A stretch of 64,000 bases of DNA. Source: Syngnathus acus. Its lineage: Eukaryota; Chordata; Actinopteri; Syngnathiformes; Syngnathidae. The position numbers and the translations under genes were made by a program. The notes beneath the pieces are model-generated. The model was not told the origin of the DNA. It worked only from the letters and a program-made list of their open reading frames with translations, and did not search any database. Each line of letters starts with the position of its first letter. Within the stretch, counting starts at the first letter, position 1. The stretch spans positions 5,414,501 to 5,478,500 of the forward strand of contig NC_051101.1 in the NCBI RefSeq assembly GCF_901709675.1. Reading direction: 5' to 3'. Of the stretch, positions 35,801 to 48,700 are shown piece after piece.

Positions 35801-38800
35801 TGTAACAAGCACACTTACTGATGAGCAAATGTGGTGACCATTTTAGACAAAATACAAAGATAACTGAACCACGGATCCAATTATGCTTTTGCGGCGTATG
35901 AAAAAGCACAAACCAAAAATAGTGTGTAGATGGAGTACATTTATTATTTCTTAAACTGCTCACAAACCAAACTGTTCATAAACCAGGTGGTTCGTGAACC
36001 GAAGTTGCACTGTCATAGATTAAGGCTCAATTCTTGGTGGTGTTGTGCAATGTAGACCCAGTCGGGTCTGGGTGTTCTGAGTCTCTGATAACACCACAAA
36101 GTCACTTCATTTTTTACTAAATTAGTAAGTTATTAAATTGGCACTGATTAGCCACTCATTCGGATGATTACCTAGCTCCGTTCCAGTCGTCATAATCATA
36201 AAAGTTGAGCTCTGACAAATTTGATGAGATGATAGTCTTAACTTGTGAAATTGTCCTCCTCTGCATCTGTCATCTCTGTGGGACAATGGAAGTCTTTGTT
36301 CTCAGAACCTTCATGCTAGAATAAAAGCTCCCATCTCTCAGAGTGAGCTGCCTATGAGACCTTGGTGCACTGAGAGCTATAATTTAGGAGCAGCTCTGGA
36401 AAATGAGATTCTCCCACCTGAAAACATGAATGCCTCAGAAACTCATAATGTGCAGAGAACTGGAACCATTAAGAGAACTGGATTTTTACTAGTCACGACA
36501 AATCCCTTAAGATAGGTTCCCAGGAATATAACGGAAACGACAAAACTATGGGTAACATGGCAACTGGCCCAAATGCAGGCAGCAAAAAGTTCTACTTCGC
36601 CCGTGGGGATCATGTCTCTTTCATTTTAGTCACTGCACTTGCAAGGAATGCATTGCCACAGGGTGCCTCAGGTCAGGTACACAAACAAAAAATACTCCAC
36701 TGCTACAATCACCTGAAGCTCCAGAAGAAAGAGGGAGAGTTCTAAACATAAAAGTGCTGAGCAGTTTTATTCTTTGGTCTTTACCAAAAAGCTGTTTTTA
36801 TGTTTGCAACAAAATCCAAGTTCTTTTCATTAACAGCTCACAAAACTATGTTGGTCCTAATATAACATTTATTGAAATTATTTTGACCAACTATTTTTTT
36901 TTTTAAGAGAGCTACTCTTGAGGTGATGAGCTGTTAGATGCATACTTTTGAGATAAATATCTGCTCTGACTACCTTTAATAATATTACCTTATTAATAAT
37001 AAATGGTTTTCATTGATGTGAAGATGCTGATCATGTTAATTGATTTATCACAATGATTAGTAAACACATCACTGTTGATATTCAACAGTGTTTATATTTT
37101 CAAATGGTCGCTTGTACAACATTCATAGGAAATCAGAATTTACGATCACTGGTTAGATATTTTTAGAGTGGGCTTCGGGCTACTCATGTGGCCCTCAATC
37201 GGTTAACCTTTTTACCACCAGTGACAGATCAGCATAAAATTACCCAAATTAGAGTTCCATTATTGCAGTATGTTTAGAATAGCTTTTAAGTAGTCAGCGA
37301 ACTCAACAAAATAAAAAAAAAAGAAATAAAAAGGCAAAACTATATTTTTGAATGTTCTTTCATTGCAAGTCAACAGATTGGCTTTCCTCCATTCTGAAGC
37401 GTGTCCGAGTAGCACACACACCCAATAGTAAAAAAAGAAGAGGAAATTAAGTTATTAATGTTTCAGTCAAACCAAACCCTGAGAACTTGATTTAAAAACT
37501 AATTACTAAAAAAATGAAACACAATTAAGCAAGGTTTTATTGCCATGCAGCATGTACAAATCTTATTAGACTTAATTTCACCAAAGCGTACTGGCTTGCC
37601 TACTCTGGATGTGCTGTTCGGTGTTTTGCATTTACAATAAAAGTAAAAAATGAAAATAAGTAGGGAACAATTCTTTCCACCTTCAAATGAACTGGACCAC
37701 TGAGAGGAAACACGAAAGTCGGCACAAATAGAAGCTATTTTGGAGCAGTTAAACATTGAACTCTCATCAGGGAAGTAACAAATTCCAGCGGTTCAATCAA
37801 TTGACATCAGCAGGCCTAACAGCACCTTTACACAAGCATTTGTGCAGTGAAAAGACTTCTGAAAAATATTTGTATCAATAATAATGTGCTTCAACATCAG
37901 GACCACAAGACAAAATCAAACACAAAAAAATTAAACCTTAAGAGTGAGCTGCCCCTTAATCTTTTTGAACAGATTAAGATTAATTCATTGAAACAATCCC
38001 CATGAACAAACTTTCTTACTCATCAAATATGGTCAAGTATTAAAATGGAATATGTATTGTAAAAAATGTCTTGGAGTAATTGAAGTGGGTAGTTTCCCAA
38101 CATAGTTGCCACATATTGTGGTTGAGATGGCGTTTTTTGGGAGACCATTCACAGTCAAGGTTTCCCCAAAATATACCGCAAACGATAATCAAAATACAAG
38201 CAGAAAAAAACAGAGGTAAAAAGTAATATCTAGAATTTGTTATAGATATGATTTGAGTGAATGCGTCATCAATCACAAGATGCAAAAAAGAGACCTCTCT
38301 GATAAATCAGTCTGCCTCCGGCACTGACTTCCAGTATAAATGAATGGACTAAAAATTGTCCCCTTGTGCCTGACGCCCAGGTCTTATATTTATACTTATA
38401 TATTTTGTGGGGGGGGTAAATAAACACCCTGGCCAATACTTGTCAAAATACTTCCTGTATAAATTCAGTCATGGCTGAACTGAAGTGAAGTGCAGTGAAA
38501 ACCATCAAAAGTGATGCAGCAAGGACATGGATCTGTTCAGATTGGAACATTTGTCTTAGCTGTTGAATGGCGACAGACTGGCTTGTCTTTGTCACCCTCA
38601 TTCCATCACTTGCTGTTCCTGATTTGATCAATCCTTCATTCAGATCTTAACTCATATAGCAAGTCTGCAGTATGCATCGTTCCTGTTCCATTTCAGTCGT
38701 TTGACATAATGTCAAATACAGTACTTTAAAAGCCGTAATAACCTTGTTAAACCTCATTGCATATTTTCGTCTAATACATGACAATTGTAATTGCTTTGCC

Positions 38801-39430
38801 TCCTAAACAGCAAGGGAAAATCTTGAGATTCCATAGCAGAAGCTGATTCATCGTCCAAGGGTGGAGAGCGACTATCAAGCAACAGCTCTTGTAGATCAAG
38901 CACAGCAGCCTTCCTTCCTATTTCCGAACGAGTCTTCCATCTTGTGTGTCGGCTGTCAGCTCAAAACGTCTCCAGTCTGTCAAACGAAAGCCTTCTACTC
39001 AGTCTTTGTCTAACTGAGAGAGAACCATCACGCTTTCTTTCCACAGTTACAGATCAAAGTGAGATGCTGTAAGACCTAAAAGAGTCACAGTTTAGAGCCA
39101 CTTATGCAGCATTGCATTGGTTTCATTAGACAAACAATTGGTGTCCAGTTTTTTTTTTGCTCAAGTCTGTAAGTCTATGTGCACAGACAAGAGTCGTGCT
39201 TCCCTTTATAGATTTTTTCGTGTCATCGATTGGTGCTCAATGAGTTGTGCATGTTATTGGAAATGTTTGTCTCTGCAACTATGTGCAAGTCAGACCTTTT
39301 AATAGCTGCTCATAATGAGCGGATCAATTAGATGTGAAGCTGGTAAATATTCAAATAAGCCCCATTGTTTCATAACAGAAGAGCGGAAAGCGGAATGACT
39401 CGCTTACAGAAATGTTCAGAAATAAAACAT
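32840..39430. other. Gene-poor interval
   Basis: AT-rich, with only short chance frames. A (CT)n tract lies near 35560-35580. A possible repeat fragment with repeated AAACC-type blocks (ACAAACCAAAC, TTCGTGAACCGAAG) lies at about 35955-36010. No gene or RNA was recognised. Confidence 0.4.
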
Positions 39431-39435
39431 TTCTG

Positions 39436-39535
39436 TAGTTGGGTGGATTGCGTCAGGAAGGGCATCCGGCATAAAAACTCTGACAAACAAAGCAAGCGAG
39501 TGATTCACTGTGGCACCCCCTGGCAGAGAAAAGCC
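39436..39535 (+). repeat. Fragment of a widespread fish interspersed repeat
   Basis: Contains GCGTCAGGAAGGGCATCCGG followed by CATAAAA and a CACTGTGGCACCCCCTGGCA block, a combination I recognise as a common dispersed fish repeat, probably the 3' end of a LINE. The family was not determined. Confidence 0.5.
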
Positions 39536-42500
39536 ACATCTCTTCTTATATCAGACAACCTTCTCGTGGCATTATGGCATAATTCTTCTTCAAATGAAGC
39601 CTTTAAATTGAGGGACAGCTCTTGTATTTCCAACAAGCAAAATATTCCAGAAAATGTGATTAGTTATTTAACAAACCAGGAGTTATATATAATACGGTAA
39701 TTGCATTGGAACCCGCGATACAAACATGTAGAGCATATTCGACATCCTGTAGACGACCAGCCAGGAACAACTGTAAGCAATTTTTTTCTGTGTCGTTGCA
39801 CTGTCAGCATCGTTCCATACTGTATTGCAGAATTGCTTCCTAGCTGTCCTCAGTTGTCATTGCATTATTTTGCTGAGGCCTCTGCATCAGTCTTCCCCAA
39901 GAGCAAGTTGACTTCTTGGCCAGGGCCTGCTTGAAGGCTTGACATGTGCTGCCGAGGCTTTTTGATATCAATGCACAAACTAATGAGCTCCGCAACGCTC
40001 CAGTGATATGCTCTGTGGCCTTGTTGGAAAGTAGAGATGAAGACCGTTACAGAGGGACTTGAGAAGTGGGGGCTGGGGATGGTTGTTAACAATGAGGCAA
40101 TTGCGAAGACTGGAGGACAAGATATTGTAATTAAGCCGAAGAAGTATCCAGAACATTGGAGTGCATTGAGCTAAATGCTACTGTAGGAATTCTAACAATA
40201 TGCAAAGTTCGGTCATGCAGTAATACTAGAATACATTCAGTTACTATGTTGACATGTAGACAATATTCAATGCGGTCAAAATTACAAAGTATCTGAATTA
40301 ATGGCAACACACAGATGTCATGATGCAATATTTCTACGTATTTGTTCTACTTTCTACTGTCAATAAAACAGATTCATGTCACTCACCACAAGTCCAAAGC
40401 AACGGGTTTCCTCCTTGCCTAAAAAGTGTGCTACGTCTGATCGTTTATCTCTGCTTGTATATTTCTGGTGAATTGTCTGCCAGATGTTCAGACTTATACA
40501 CATGTAAACGTGCATCTGTATACACATTGTGTTATCTTCAAATTCAATGTATTCAAGTTAGGCTCGTACTTCTGGTACTATAAATTTAATTTTACTTTAT
40601 AGATGCCCATTGCAGTACAATAGTCTAAAGCTGTCCTTCTGAATGTTCAGAACAGATACTCATAACAGTACGGTCCATAGTGCAATGTGCTCAAATCCAG
40701 ATTGAGGATGCAACATCCTGTGCAAACTCGGACATAAATAACTTAATAACAGTGTCATCATTTCATTTCAGCGCCAGAGTGACTCTGGAGAAGTACAACG
40801 ATTCTATGATCCTTCTTTCATTGAATGACCGAGGATGCTAAGGATAGATGAACCATTAGGATTGGGTGACTAAAAGAGGAACTCAATCTAATGCCTCATT
40901 TCCCCTCAAGAGATGAAACAAGCTTTATGGCTTGACCTCTCTCAAACAGATCTTATTCTACGGTATTGTAATCTCACACATCATTGTCTCTGTAAAAAGA
41001 AAATGGATAAATAAAAACAACAAATGCATTAGCAGGAGCAAAGACCTGGAAAATCCAATTCAAAACTCATACTGTGCTCTCAGTGAGTTGATCACTCCAT
41101 ATTTTTGATGTCATATGAAGCTTTAATAGGCTTTTTTTTTTTTTTTTTTTAAATCTAAATCGTAGGGACTGCCGAGGGTTTTGCATAAAAAGATGCATTA
41201 GGCTGTACTGAAAGACTATTGCAGGATATAAATAAACAATCTAAAATTGTATTTAGAGGCTTCAGTGTCGATACCACATAAATAAAATGCACCCAATGTC
41301 TATACAGTGTTTAGTGCTAATAGGCACAAAATTACAAATTAACTAATTACAACAAATTGTATACCCGTGTTAAGATGTAGACAGTTAAAAATCTTGGCGT
41401 TGTTGTTCTTGTGATTATGTCTCTAATAACTAATTTTCAGCCAAACTGCAGTACAACGTAAAGTGTATGGGTAAGCATCATGTAGAATGTTCTGTATCTT
41501 TTTTATCTCTGACCTTTCCCGACAAATCATTTAGCTATTTTCAATTATTTCATTTTTTTAAGATCACACATCCGTGCAGTTTCCATTGGTGGTTATTTGC
41601 CTCACTACTCTTAAACTTCAACATTAAAATACTTTCCAGTAAGTAAAGGAGCCAATGTTCATATGGGCTGACGGCCAGTACTGATTCTATCTTTGGAACA
41701 GTAGTAGCCATTCTGTGGAATGTCCAAGCTGTCACTTCCACTTTACACAGTACCTATTATAGTGCTGCGGATAAAGGCTCAACAGTCTATTGTGTATGAC
41801 AGTCTTGTCAGATTAGAGTTGTTTCTTTCCTTGTCAGGCTCTTTTACAAAACTAGAAGTAGGAGGTAACCCCCAGTGAATCCTGCAGCTCAATTCCATTT
41901 TTTCTTTTTCCCATATGAGACCTGTATCATTTTTTTTTTTTAAAAGACAGTCTGAACGGCTTAATTAGGATTTTTTTCAAATCCGACCCGGGCCACTTTC
42001 GTATATGATCCTAGATGGGATCCAAAGCTTTGCAATGTGATCGTAGTTTGAATGGCCAGGTCGGATAAACGTAGCCAATGGCAAATGGTAATGACAAAAA
42101 CATTTTCCAGTTCTTGAAAGATGATAAGATGACTTCACCCACCTGGTGGTTCCTGTAGTGACAATTTTCTTTACTTTTATTTTAGGAATTTTAGCCTTAA
42201 TGTAACTGCTTGGGCTGGAAATTGGAATTTCAAAAACAACCACGAAGAGACTGAATTCCAATATACTTCCAAGAACTATAGCTGAACATCAAAAGCCTTC
42301 CAAAAGTAAATGAGCAAGGAGCTCTCAGAATGTTTCATTTTGCCACTATGCTATAGGGCTTAGGGGAAGTAAAATTTAGTTTTAATATTAATGCGGTTGT
42401 ACAGTAGTTCACACTGCCAATCAAAACCGAACAGTTCTTGAAATGGCTCTCATTAGATTTTGCATGGAGTCATTATAATCCTCAAGCTTTTATCACTCCT

Positions 42501-43140
42501 AGTAGCTGCTCCTCATAATTGCCTACATTTTAAGTGCAGATGTAGTCAAGTAAACAAGAACCCTTCCAGTGACCTTAATTACAAATTCTGGAGGACAAAA
42601 AAAAAGAAAAAAAAAGAAGAAGCTATTTATGCTGATGTTTTCACAAGCTAACTGTCTGAAAAGGCTAATGAGCTGCATGCTGTCAACAGGCAACAATGTG
42701 CTATGCAAAAACTTTTAATGTGACACTTTCTAATCATCAATGGGACAAATACAAAGTATACCTGGAATTCCTCAAGGCATCTGATTGTGGTTATTGCTGT
42801 GTATAGTTTCCTCTGCTCATCATGCTTGAAACAAATTGGTTATTTAAAGCCCGCTTCATTTGCACTCGTGGAGAAAGGGCAGAAAGGAAATGAGAAGCTC
42901 TTGACAGTTCGGTGGATGTATTTAATTAGCCCATTTATGCTCTGCTTTGCCATCTCAGCAGGCACAATATTGTAGTTCTGTGTTTTTAGAGTAATTGTCA
43001 CCTGCCGCATCAGCGTTTAGCAGATCTCTGCAAACGGAGGCAAGAACAATAACCCCTTCTTCCTGCGAAGAGGAGTTAAAAATAGATGCGAGAAGGCAGG
43101 CAAATATGTTCCATCTGACCAGAAAGCATATGTAGATGAA
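39536..43140. other. Gene-poor interval
   Basis: AT-rich, with a pure T run of about 20 near 41131-41151 and no gene, RNA or transposon recognised. Confidence 0.4.
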
Positions 43141-43144
43141 ATTA

Positions 43145-43489
43145 CCATATTTTCCCGACTATAAATCACAGTTTTTTTCACAGTTTGGTGTATAGTTTCG
43201 GGGGTGCGACTTATACTCAGGGGTGGCTTATGTTTGAAATGTATGTATGAAACTATAAACACATGATATCATTCCACATGTTATTTTCCCACTAAACTGC
43301 AAGAAGGCGCTCTAGGCCTGTGGAATAATTGGAACTACAACTGACGATGAGTCTGACATCGTCTACCTCCGGAGTTAGTGGAGTTGTTTAAAAGTGACAC
43401 AGAGGATGAAGATTTCATTGGATTTAGTGATTTGTGACATGGATGGTTTGGTAAACTTGTTAGCATGTTATTTATTATAAAATACGGTA
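43145..43489. mobile_element. TA-flanked MITE, CCATATTTTCCCGACTATAA family
   Basis: The left end reads CCATATTTTCCCGACTATAA after TA. The right end, on the other strand, starts CCGTATTTTATAATAA and is again next to TA. Internal GTGCGACTTATACTCAGG is typical of this fish repeat. The inverted repeats are short and imperfect. Confidence 0.65.
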
Positions 43490-43654
43490 AGTTATTTTCA
43501 TACATCGAGTGGATGCGTGGGCATATAAGCTCCAGTAGGTTCTATTAATGGATCCTCTGCTTTACCCAACTGGTATGCAGGTTGTGTACGATAAAAATGT
43601 TTTAGGTAAAAGGAAAATCTTTGAAATGGTTGCTCCAGAAATTCACTATCTGTT

Positions 43655-43735
43655 TAGAACAGGTGTGTCAAACAAATTTTTTCGTGGGCTACTTTGGAGT
43701 TTTGGCTTCTCTCAGGGGGTCCTTATGGCGGTGAA
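43655..43735 (+). repeat. Fragment of a hAT-like repeat terminus
   Basis: GAACAGGTGTGTCAAAC followed by CGTGGGCTACTTTGGAGTTT matches, with decay, the terminus of a common fish hAT-type repeat (GGGGTGTCAAAC...CGCGGGCC). Only one end was found. Confidence 0.45.
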
Positions 43736-45186
43736 ATCAAAATAAAAGTTCAATTGTTTCATCATATTAATATATATACTCAACAAAATGGATTAATAGT
43801 TTTAAAATCAGAAGTCAAGGATAGTAGTTTGTTCAGTTATTGTTCAAGGGTAATTATCTGCTACCAAATCAATCAGCTAATGTACCATAAACAGATAGAC
43901 TGGAAATGGCCTGACCGTGTGATCTATCATAAAATTATGCAAATTGGTGTGTTACACATCCACATACTAAAACCAAAATTAAGGAACAGACAACCGAATA
44001 TAATCCAAATACAGAACAATAGAGGTGCATAGAACATTACATGGATAAGAAAAACAATTGGCCATCGATCTATCGCTGAGATAACCAATATTTAAGCCCC
44101 TTAACGCCAGGTTGGTTCAGAACAACTAAACGTTATGTAATGCTTATTCTCGTTTTCATATTACTGGTGACTTTTGTGTTGCTGTTGCTTCATGTCATCA
44201 CAAATGTGTCTGCTTAAATTTGGAGGCCTGGCACACAATGTAGTATTTTCTTTTATTTTTCAAAGTTTTATTGCTGGGATTAAGTTTTGGTCTCTTTTTT
44301 TCACCAAATTTGTCCATAAATCCCTTCAAGGACATTCCTCTGCGTAAACACCAACAGCATGAGAGCAACTCGGAAGATCATTAATTTGAATTAATGGATT
44401 ATCTTGTTGATGACGTTGACAACAACAGGATGGAAAAACGCATGGTTTTCACCTCATGGAATGAAGACAAGAATGCCGTCTAACAAAACCCACAGACAGG
44501 TAAACTCATATTACAGTTTAGCTAGTGGTTTGGGTCCAATAAAAAATACATGTGACCATCTAAGTACAGCTAAGTGACATACTAACTACGGGTGGTATGG
44601 TTTGTGAAAACTGGCCAAACTGCTGATTTTGACTGTTGCGATTCGCTTTTTATAGTCCAGCAAAACCACCTCGGGTGTACACCACATTAGGGTGAACAAA
44701 ACCAACCAAACAAATTGCATTATTAATATTACAGATAGATGTATTAAGACTTTTAAAAAAAACATGTTCAATGTTATACCATTATTCTTTTTTTAACAAA
44801 AACTACCGTTACAATATGCATGAAAATTGAACAAATGGTATACAAAATGACACTTATCTCACAAGATGTAATTACCCTTAAGTGGTTGATTTGCTTCTGC
44901 GCATAGTCTCTAAAATAAGCTTCACCAAGCAGCAGATCCCGCAAATAGATGAACAGAAAGGAAGAGTTTTGAAAAAAAAATCTACACTTTAATTTCTTTT
45001 CGTGAAAATGTGTAAGAAAAATACAAAACTCAACTCTGAACAGGATAAATATACAAAACACCTATGACACTATTAAAATAGGATACAACTAAGTATTGTG
45101 ATTCTAGCGGCACTTTCTATCAATAGCACCAATTGGAATCCTTATGTAGTTTTAATGACTGAAATGGGAAAGGTGTCTTTTAAGTA
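43736..45186. other. Intergenic, nothing recognised
   Basis: AT-rich with no supported gene or repeat. The ube3d 3' UTR probably ends to the right of this stretch. Confidence 0.35.
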
Positions 45187-45598
45187 CCGTATTTTCTGGA
45201 CTATAAGGCGCACGGGACTACAAGGCGCACCTTCAATGAATGGCCCATTTTAAAACTTTGTCCTTATATAAGGCGCACCGGACTATAAGGCGCACCATTA
45301 ATGCATCATGTCAGATTTTTAATCCAAATCAAATCATTCTCCATTTTATCTTTTTTATTTCAACTTCAGACGCAACAGATTACTTTATAATCACAAAATA
45401 ATGATCCATAGTCTTTTCGATTCATGATTCATAGTCTTCAGCGGACCACTTACGATTGATTTCATGACACAATGCTTCGGGCCAGTTTAAATTTAGGAAT
45501 TTGGTCCATATATAAGGAGCACCGGACGATAAGGCGCACTGTCGGCTTTTGAGAAAATTTTAGGTTTTTAAGAGCGCCTTATAGTCCGGAAAATACGG
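45187..45598. mobile_element. TA-flanked MITE, copy 2 (CCGTATTTTCCG family)
   Basis: Left end CCGTATTTTCTGGACTATAA, with a right inverted copy CCGTATTTTCCGGACTATAA, each next to TA. Its internal blocks (GGCGCACC, TTCAATGAATGGCCC, AAACTTTGTCC) are shared with the copy at 24578. It lies about 110 bp past the ube3d stop codon and so probably within the ube3d 3' UTR. It carries a minus-strand AATAAA at 45359-45354. Confidence 0.85.
45354..45359 (-). promoter_or_regulatory. ube3d: Candidate ube3d poly(A) signal inside a MITE
   Basis: AATAAA on the minus strand about 350 nt past the ube3d stop codon. I saw no AATAAA between the stop and the MITE, so this is the first candidate. Confidence 0.35.
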
Positions 45599-45709
45599 TA
45601 CACCGAAATTACATATTTTTGAATGAAGGGAACGACACTCATCTGCTTCAATAGTTGACCACTGAGGAACAAAATAGGGCTTCAGAATCCCGGCAACTCT
45701 TCTGAGCAT

Positions 45710-45730
45710 TCACAATTGTAGGTAAGCCAC
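45710..45730 (-). CDS. ube3d: ube3d terminal coding exon, 7 codons
   Basis: A pyrimidine-rich acceptor (TTCCTGTTGTCCTCAG) is followed by codons for V-A-Y-L-Q-L and TGA. The preceding exon (50808-50670) ends in phase 0 with MRHMRAYK and a GTGAGA donor. Joining them gives an ending equivalent to that of human UBE3D, FQVAFLKM. Without this exon the frame would run 19 unrelated codons into intron. Confidence 0.8.
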   Translation of the reverse strand: MAYLQL

Positions 45731-48700
45731 CTGAGGACAACAGGAAGAGAATTGGTTAAGTTCTGAACACAGACAAACATGTATTTTTAGTATTTTGGAA
45801 AACTTCTCTGAACTTTCATTCCCAAAAGCACAGATGCACTGGTGTGCTATGGGCCGCTAATCAGCACAGCAACACTTGATCAGTAATTGGGGTCTTCAAA
45901 TGAACCCCAATTCACAGGTGGCAGGGATTTCACAAGTTCAAAACCACACAGTTAGCTAAATCAAGCACAGAAAGCACATCAACGAAGCCTGATCCTATCT
46001 CACTTCCTCCATCTGCTATTCCTGGCTGTTTGCCTGCTGTAGACAATAGTTGTGTTCCACCGAGGGCTCCACACTGGGATGATGGATGAGGGCATTTGCC
46101 TCACTCAAGGCCCTGTCTTCTGTGTTCCCATGCCAATTCTCGCTTGCCACTCAGGTGGATCAACGATAATTCATCTAAATGATAACAAACAGCAAATGGA
46201 GGTGAGCTGCCACTAATGTAAATTGGCAGTCCAAAGGGAACGACCAAATGAGATAGTAAACTGGAGTAAGACAATATGGAGAAGCGGTCTCAAAATTATA
46301 ATAGTAATAAAAATGATTATTGTTTTTAAATTCATAAACGCACTGACGGTGAACTTTAAAACGCTACAGTTTACACATCAACAAAAACTATGAGATTTGA
46401 AAAAATAGGCCTAAAATGAAAAAAAAAAAACACTTTGCATCTCCATGAAGGTACCGGTGAGACTGCAGTAAAATTTTCTATTTGATCCTGAGTGAGACGA
46501 GAGCCAGTGGAGGAATTCAAGGACAGGTGTGATGAGGTCAAACTTTTTTAATCTCATAAGGTATCCTAGCAGCACCATTTTGGATGTATTGCAGCATCTG
46601 AATGTATTGCAGTATCACAAAGACCAGCGTGTTACAATAGTCCAGCCTGGAGGTAACAAAGAAGTTCTTTGAAATCTGAGAGAGTGAGCGTGGGGTGAAG
46701 TTTTGCAGTGTTCCTGAGGTGAAAAAAGGAGGTCTTGCATAAGTGTTGGCTGTAAGCCTCAAAGGTCAGATGATCTCTTCATTCCAGTTTAACACATAGG
46801 TTAGTGATTGAGGAGTGGTTAATGTCATGCCTGGAGGTGATGACAATGATGGTGGATGACTGATGACTCAGATGATTCAATGTTGCAATAAGATTCCATG
46901 TTGGCTTTTGACATGAGCAAGGAGGACAGAGTGAAATGGGTAGGTCTGATGCCTGAGGAGCACCACCGGTGACAGGGTGAGTAGCCGACTTCGCTATTAC
47001 CAAAAGGACAAACTTTTCTATCAGTCAGATAAGAAGTGAAGAAAGACAACACAGAGCCAGAATCTGCTTTCCAGAATGACTCGGCCCTGCACCGCCCTGA
47101 CCAGGCTTAGCCTGGCCTATGTTGCTTCTCCATTGCAGACAGATAATCAAATGGAAAAGGATCGATCGACTGAGTTGTGCAGCCTCCACTACAGACTTGC
47201 AGTAGGTGAGGGTCTTCTAGAATTCACACGAGTTTGGACAGTGGATTTGTGACGATTGCGTGACGTGACGCCATTGCAAGTTGCAGCCCATCAAATGCAC
47301 AGAAGCTTTCACACAGACAAATCATTCATTTACTGGTTTAAGACAGCAAGAGCAAGCAAGCAGTAGGCATGTCTGCCGGGTCCATTTTAAAAAGAATGAA
47401 TGAGAGTGAGTCTCATCTTTCGATATATTCCATAAATCAATATATATGTCCTTCACAGCACAAATCTCTATAATAATAAATAATAATGGTAGCATTGACC
47501 AGGCCAGTTTGCAAATGTTGGTATTGATGCTGAGTTCAACTGCATTTAACAATTTGAGGTGGAAAAAAATATATAGAAGACATATTTTTCTATGGCACAG
47601 AACGTTTCTATAAGTCTGGTCTTGGGTCGTGAATGAAGCAATCATGCTGTCACAAAAATTCTAGAAAAACAGCTGCAGTTACAATTTGCCTGTCGTTTGT
47701 GTTGGTTGATTAATTCTTCAATTAACCATCGGCAAAGTCAGGGCTTTCCTATTAATAAAAATTATTTTGTCATTTACCCATGATAGATTTGAGCTGTTCA
47801 GCTCGTTCTTATGATTTACCATGATATATTACTGTGGAGGCTCTTGTCATTAGAATTGAGAAGATGTGAGAAACATGTACATGACAAAATCATTTTTTCC
47901 CATCATGATGGATAAAGTTCTCATCAAGCCATTTGATGTGGTTAATTTAGAGGATTGTTAACTTGGCAACACCAAACTATAAATGGATCACAGGATTTCA
48001 TACTGATAGCTTCAGGCAAATAACTGCCTAATCCCAACTCATTGCCTGATATCATATTCAGATTTACACTACCGTTCAAAAGTTTGGGGTCACTTAGAAA
48101 TGTCCTTGTTTTAAAAATAAAATCACTATTTTTTTCAATGAGGATAACATTTAACTTATAAAGGCCCATTTCCAGCAACCATCCCTCCAGTATTCAAATG
48201 GTCCATAGTGTTTGCTAATTGTATTAGAAGGCTAATAGATGATTAGAAAACACTTGAAAACCCGTGTGCAATTATGTTAGTTTTTATGGAAAACACAAAT
48301 TGTCTGGACGACCCCAAACTTTTGAACGGGAATTGATTTGCCTCATCTGTCTTGACGAAACAAGAAAATGGACTGCACACAGTACATAAACAGTATTGAT
48401 GGCCAATAAATGGACTTACAGGTATGTACTCTGCTTGAATAGTAATAGCCATACACTTCGATCACTGCTTGATTGTAGTGGGCGAAGCCAAAAAGCTTTC
48501 ATTGTTCATATATTTGCAGGCCTAAGCATGCATTCACAAAACAACGTATTGTGAAAAGCATCTCTTTCTGATACCTTTTCTGACTAAGCGACTTGGCATT
48601 GCCTTGGGGGTGTAGAAGTAGCAGATTAATGAGCCGGGGGCAAAGTGACACCAAGCCAAAATACTTTACACCCCATTACACTGGAATAGAAGGTGCGGAG

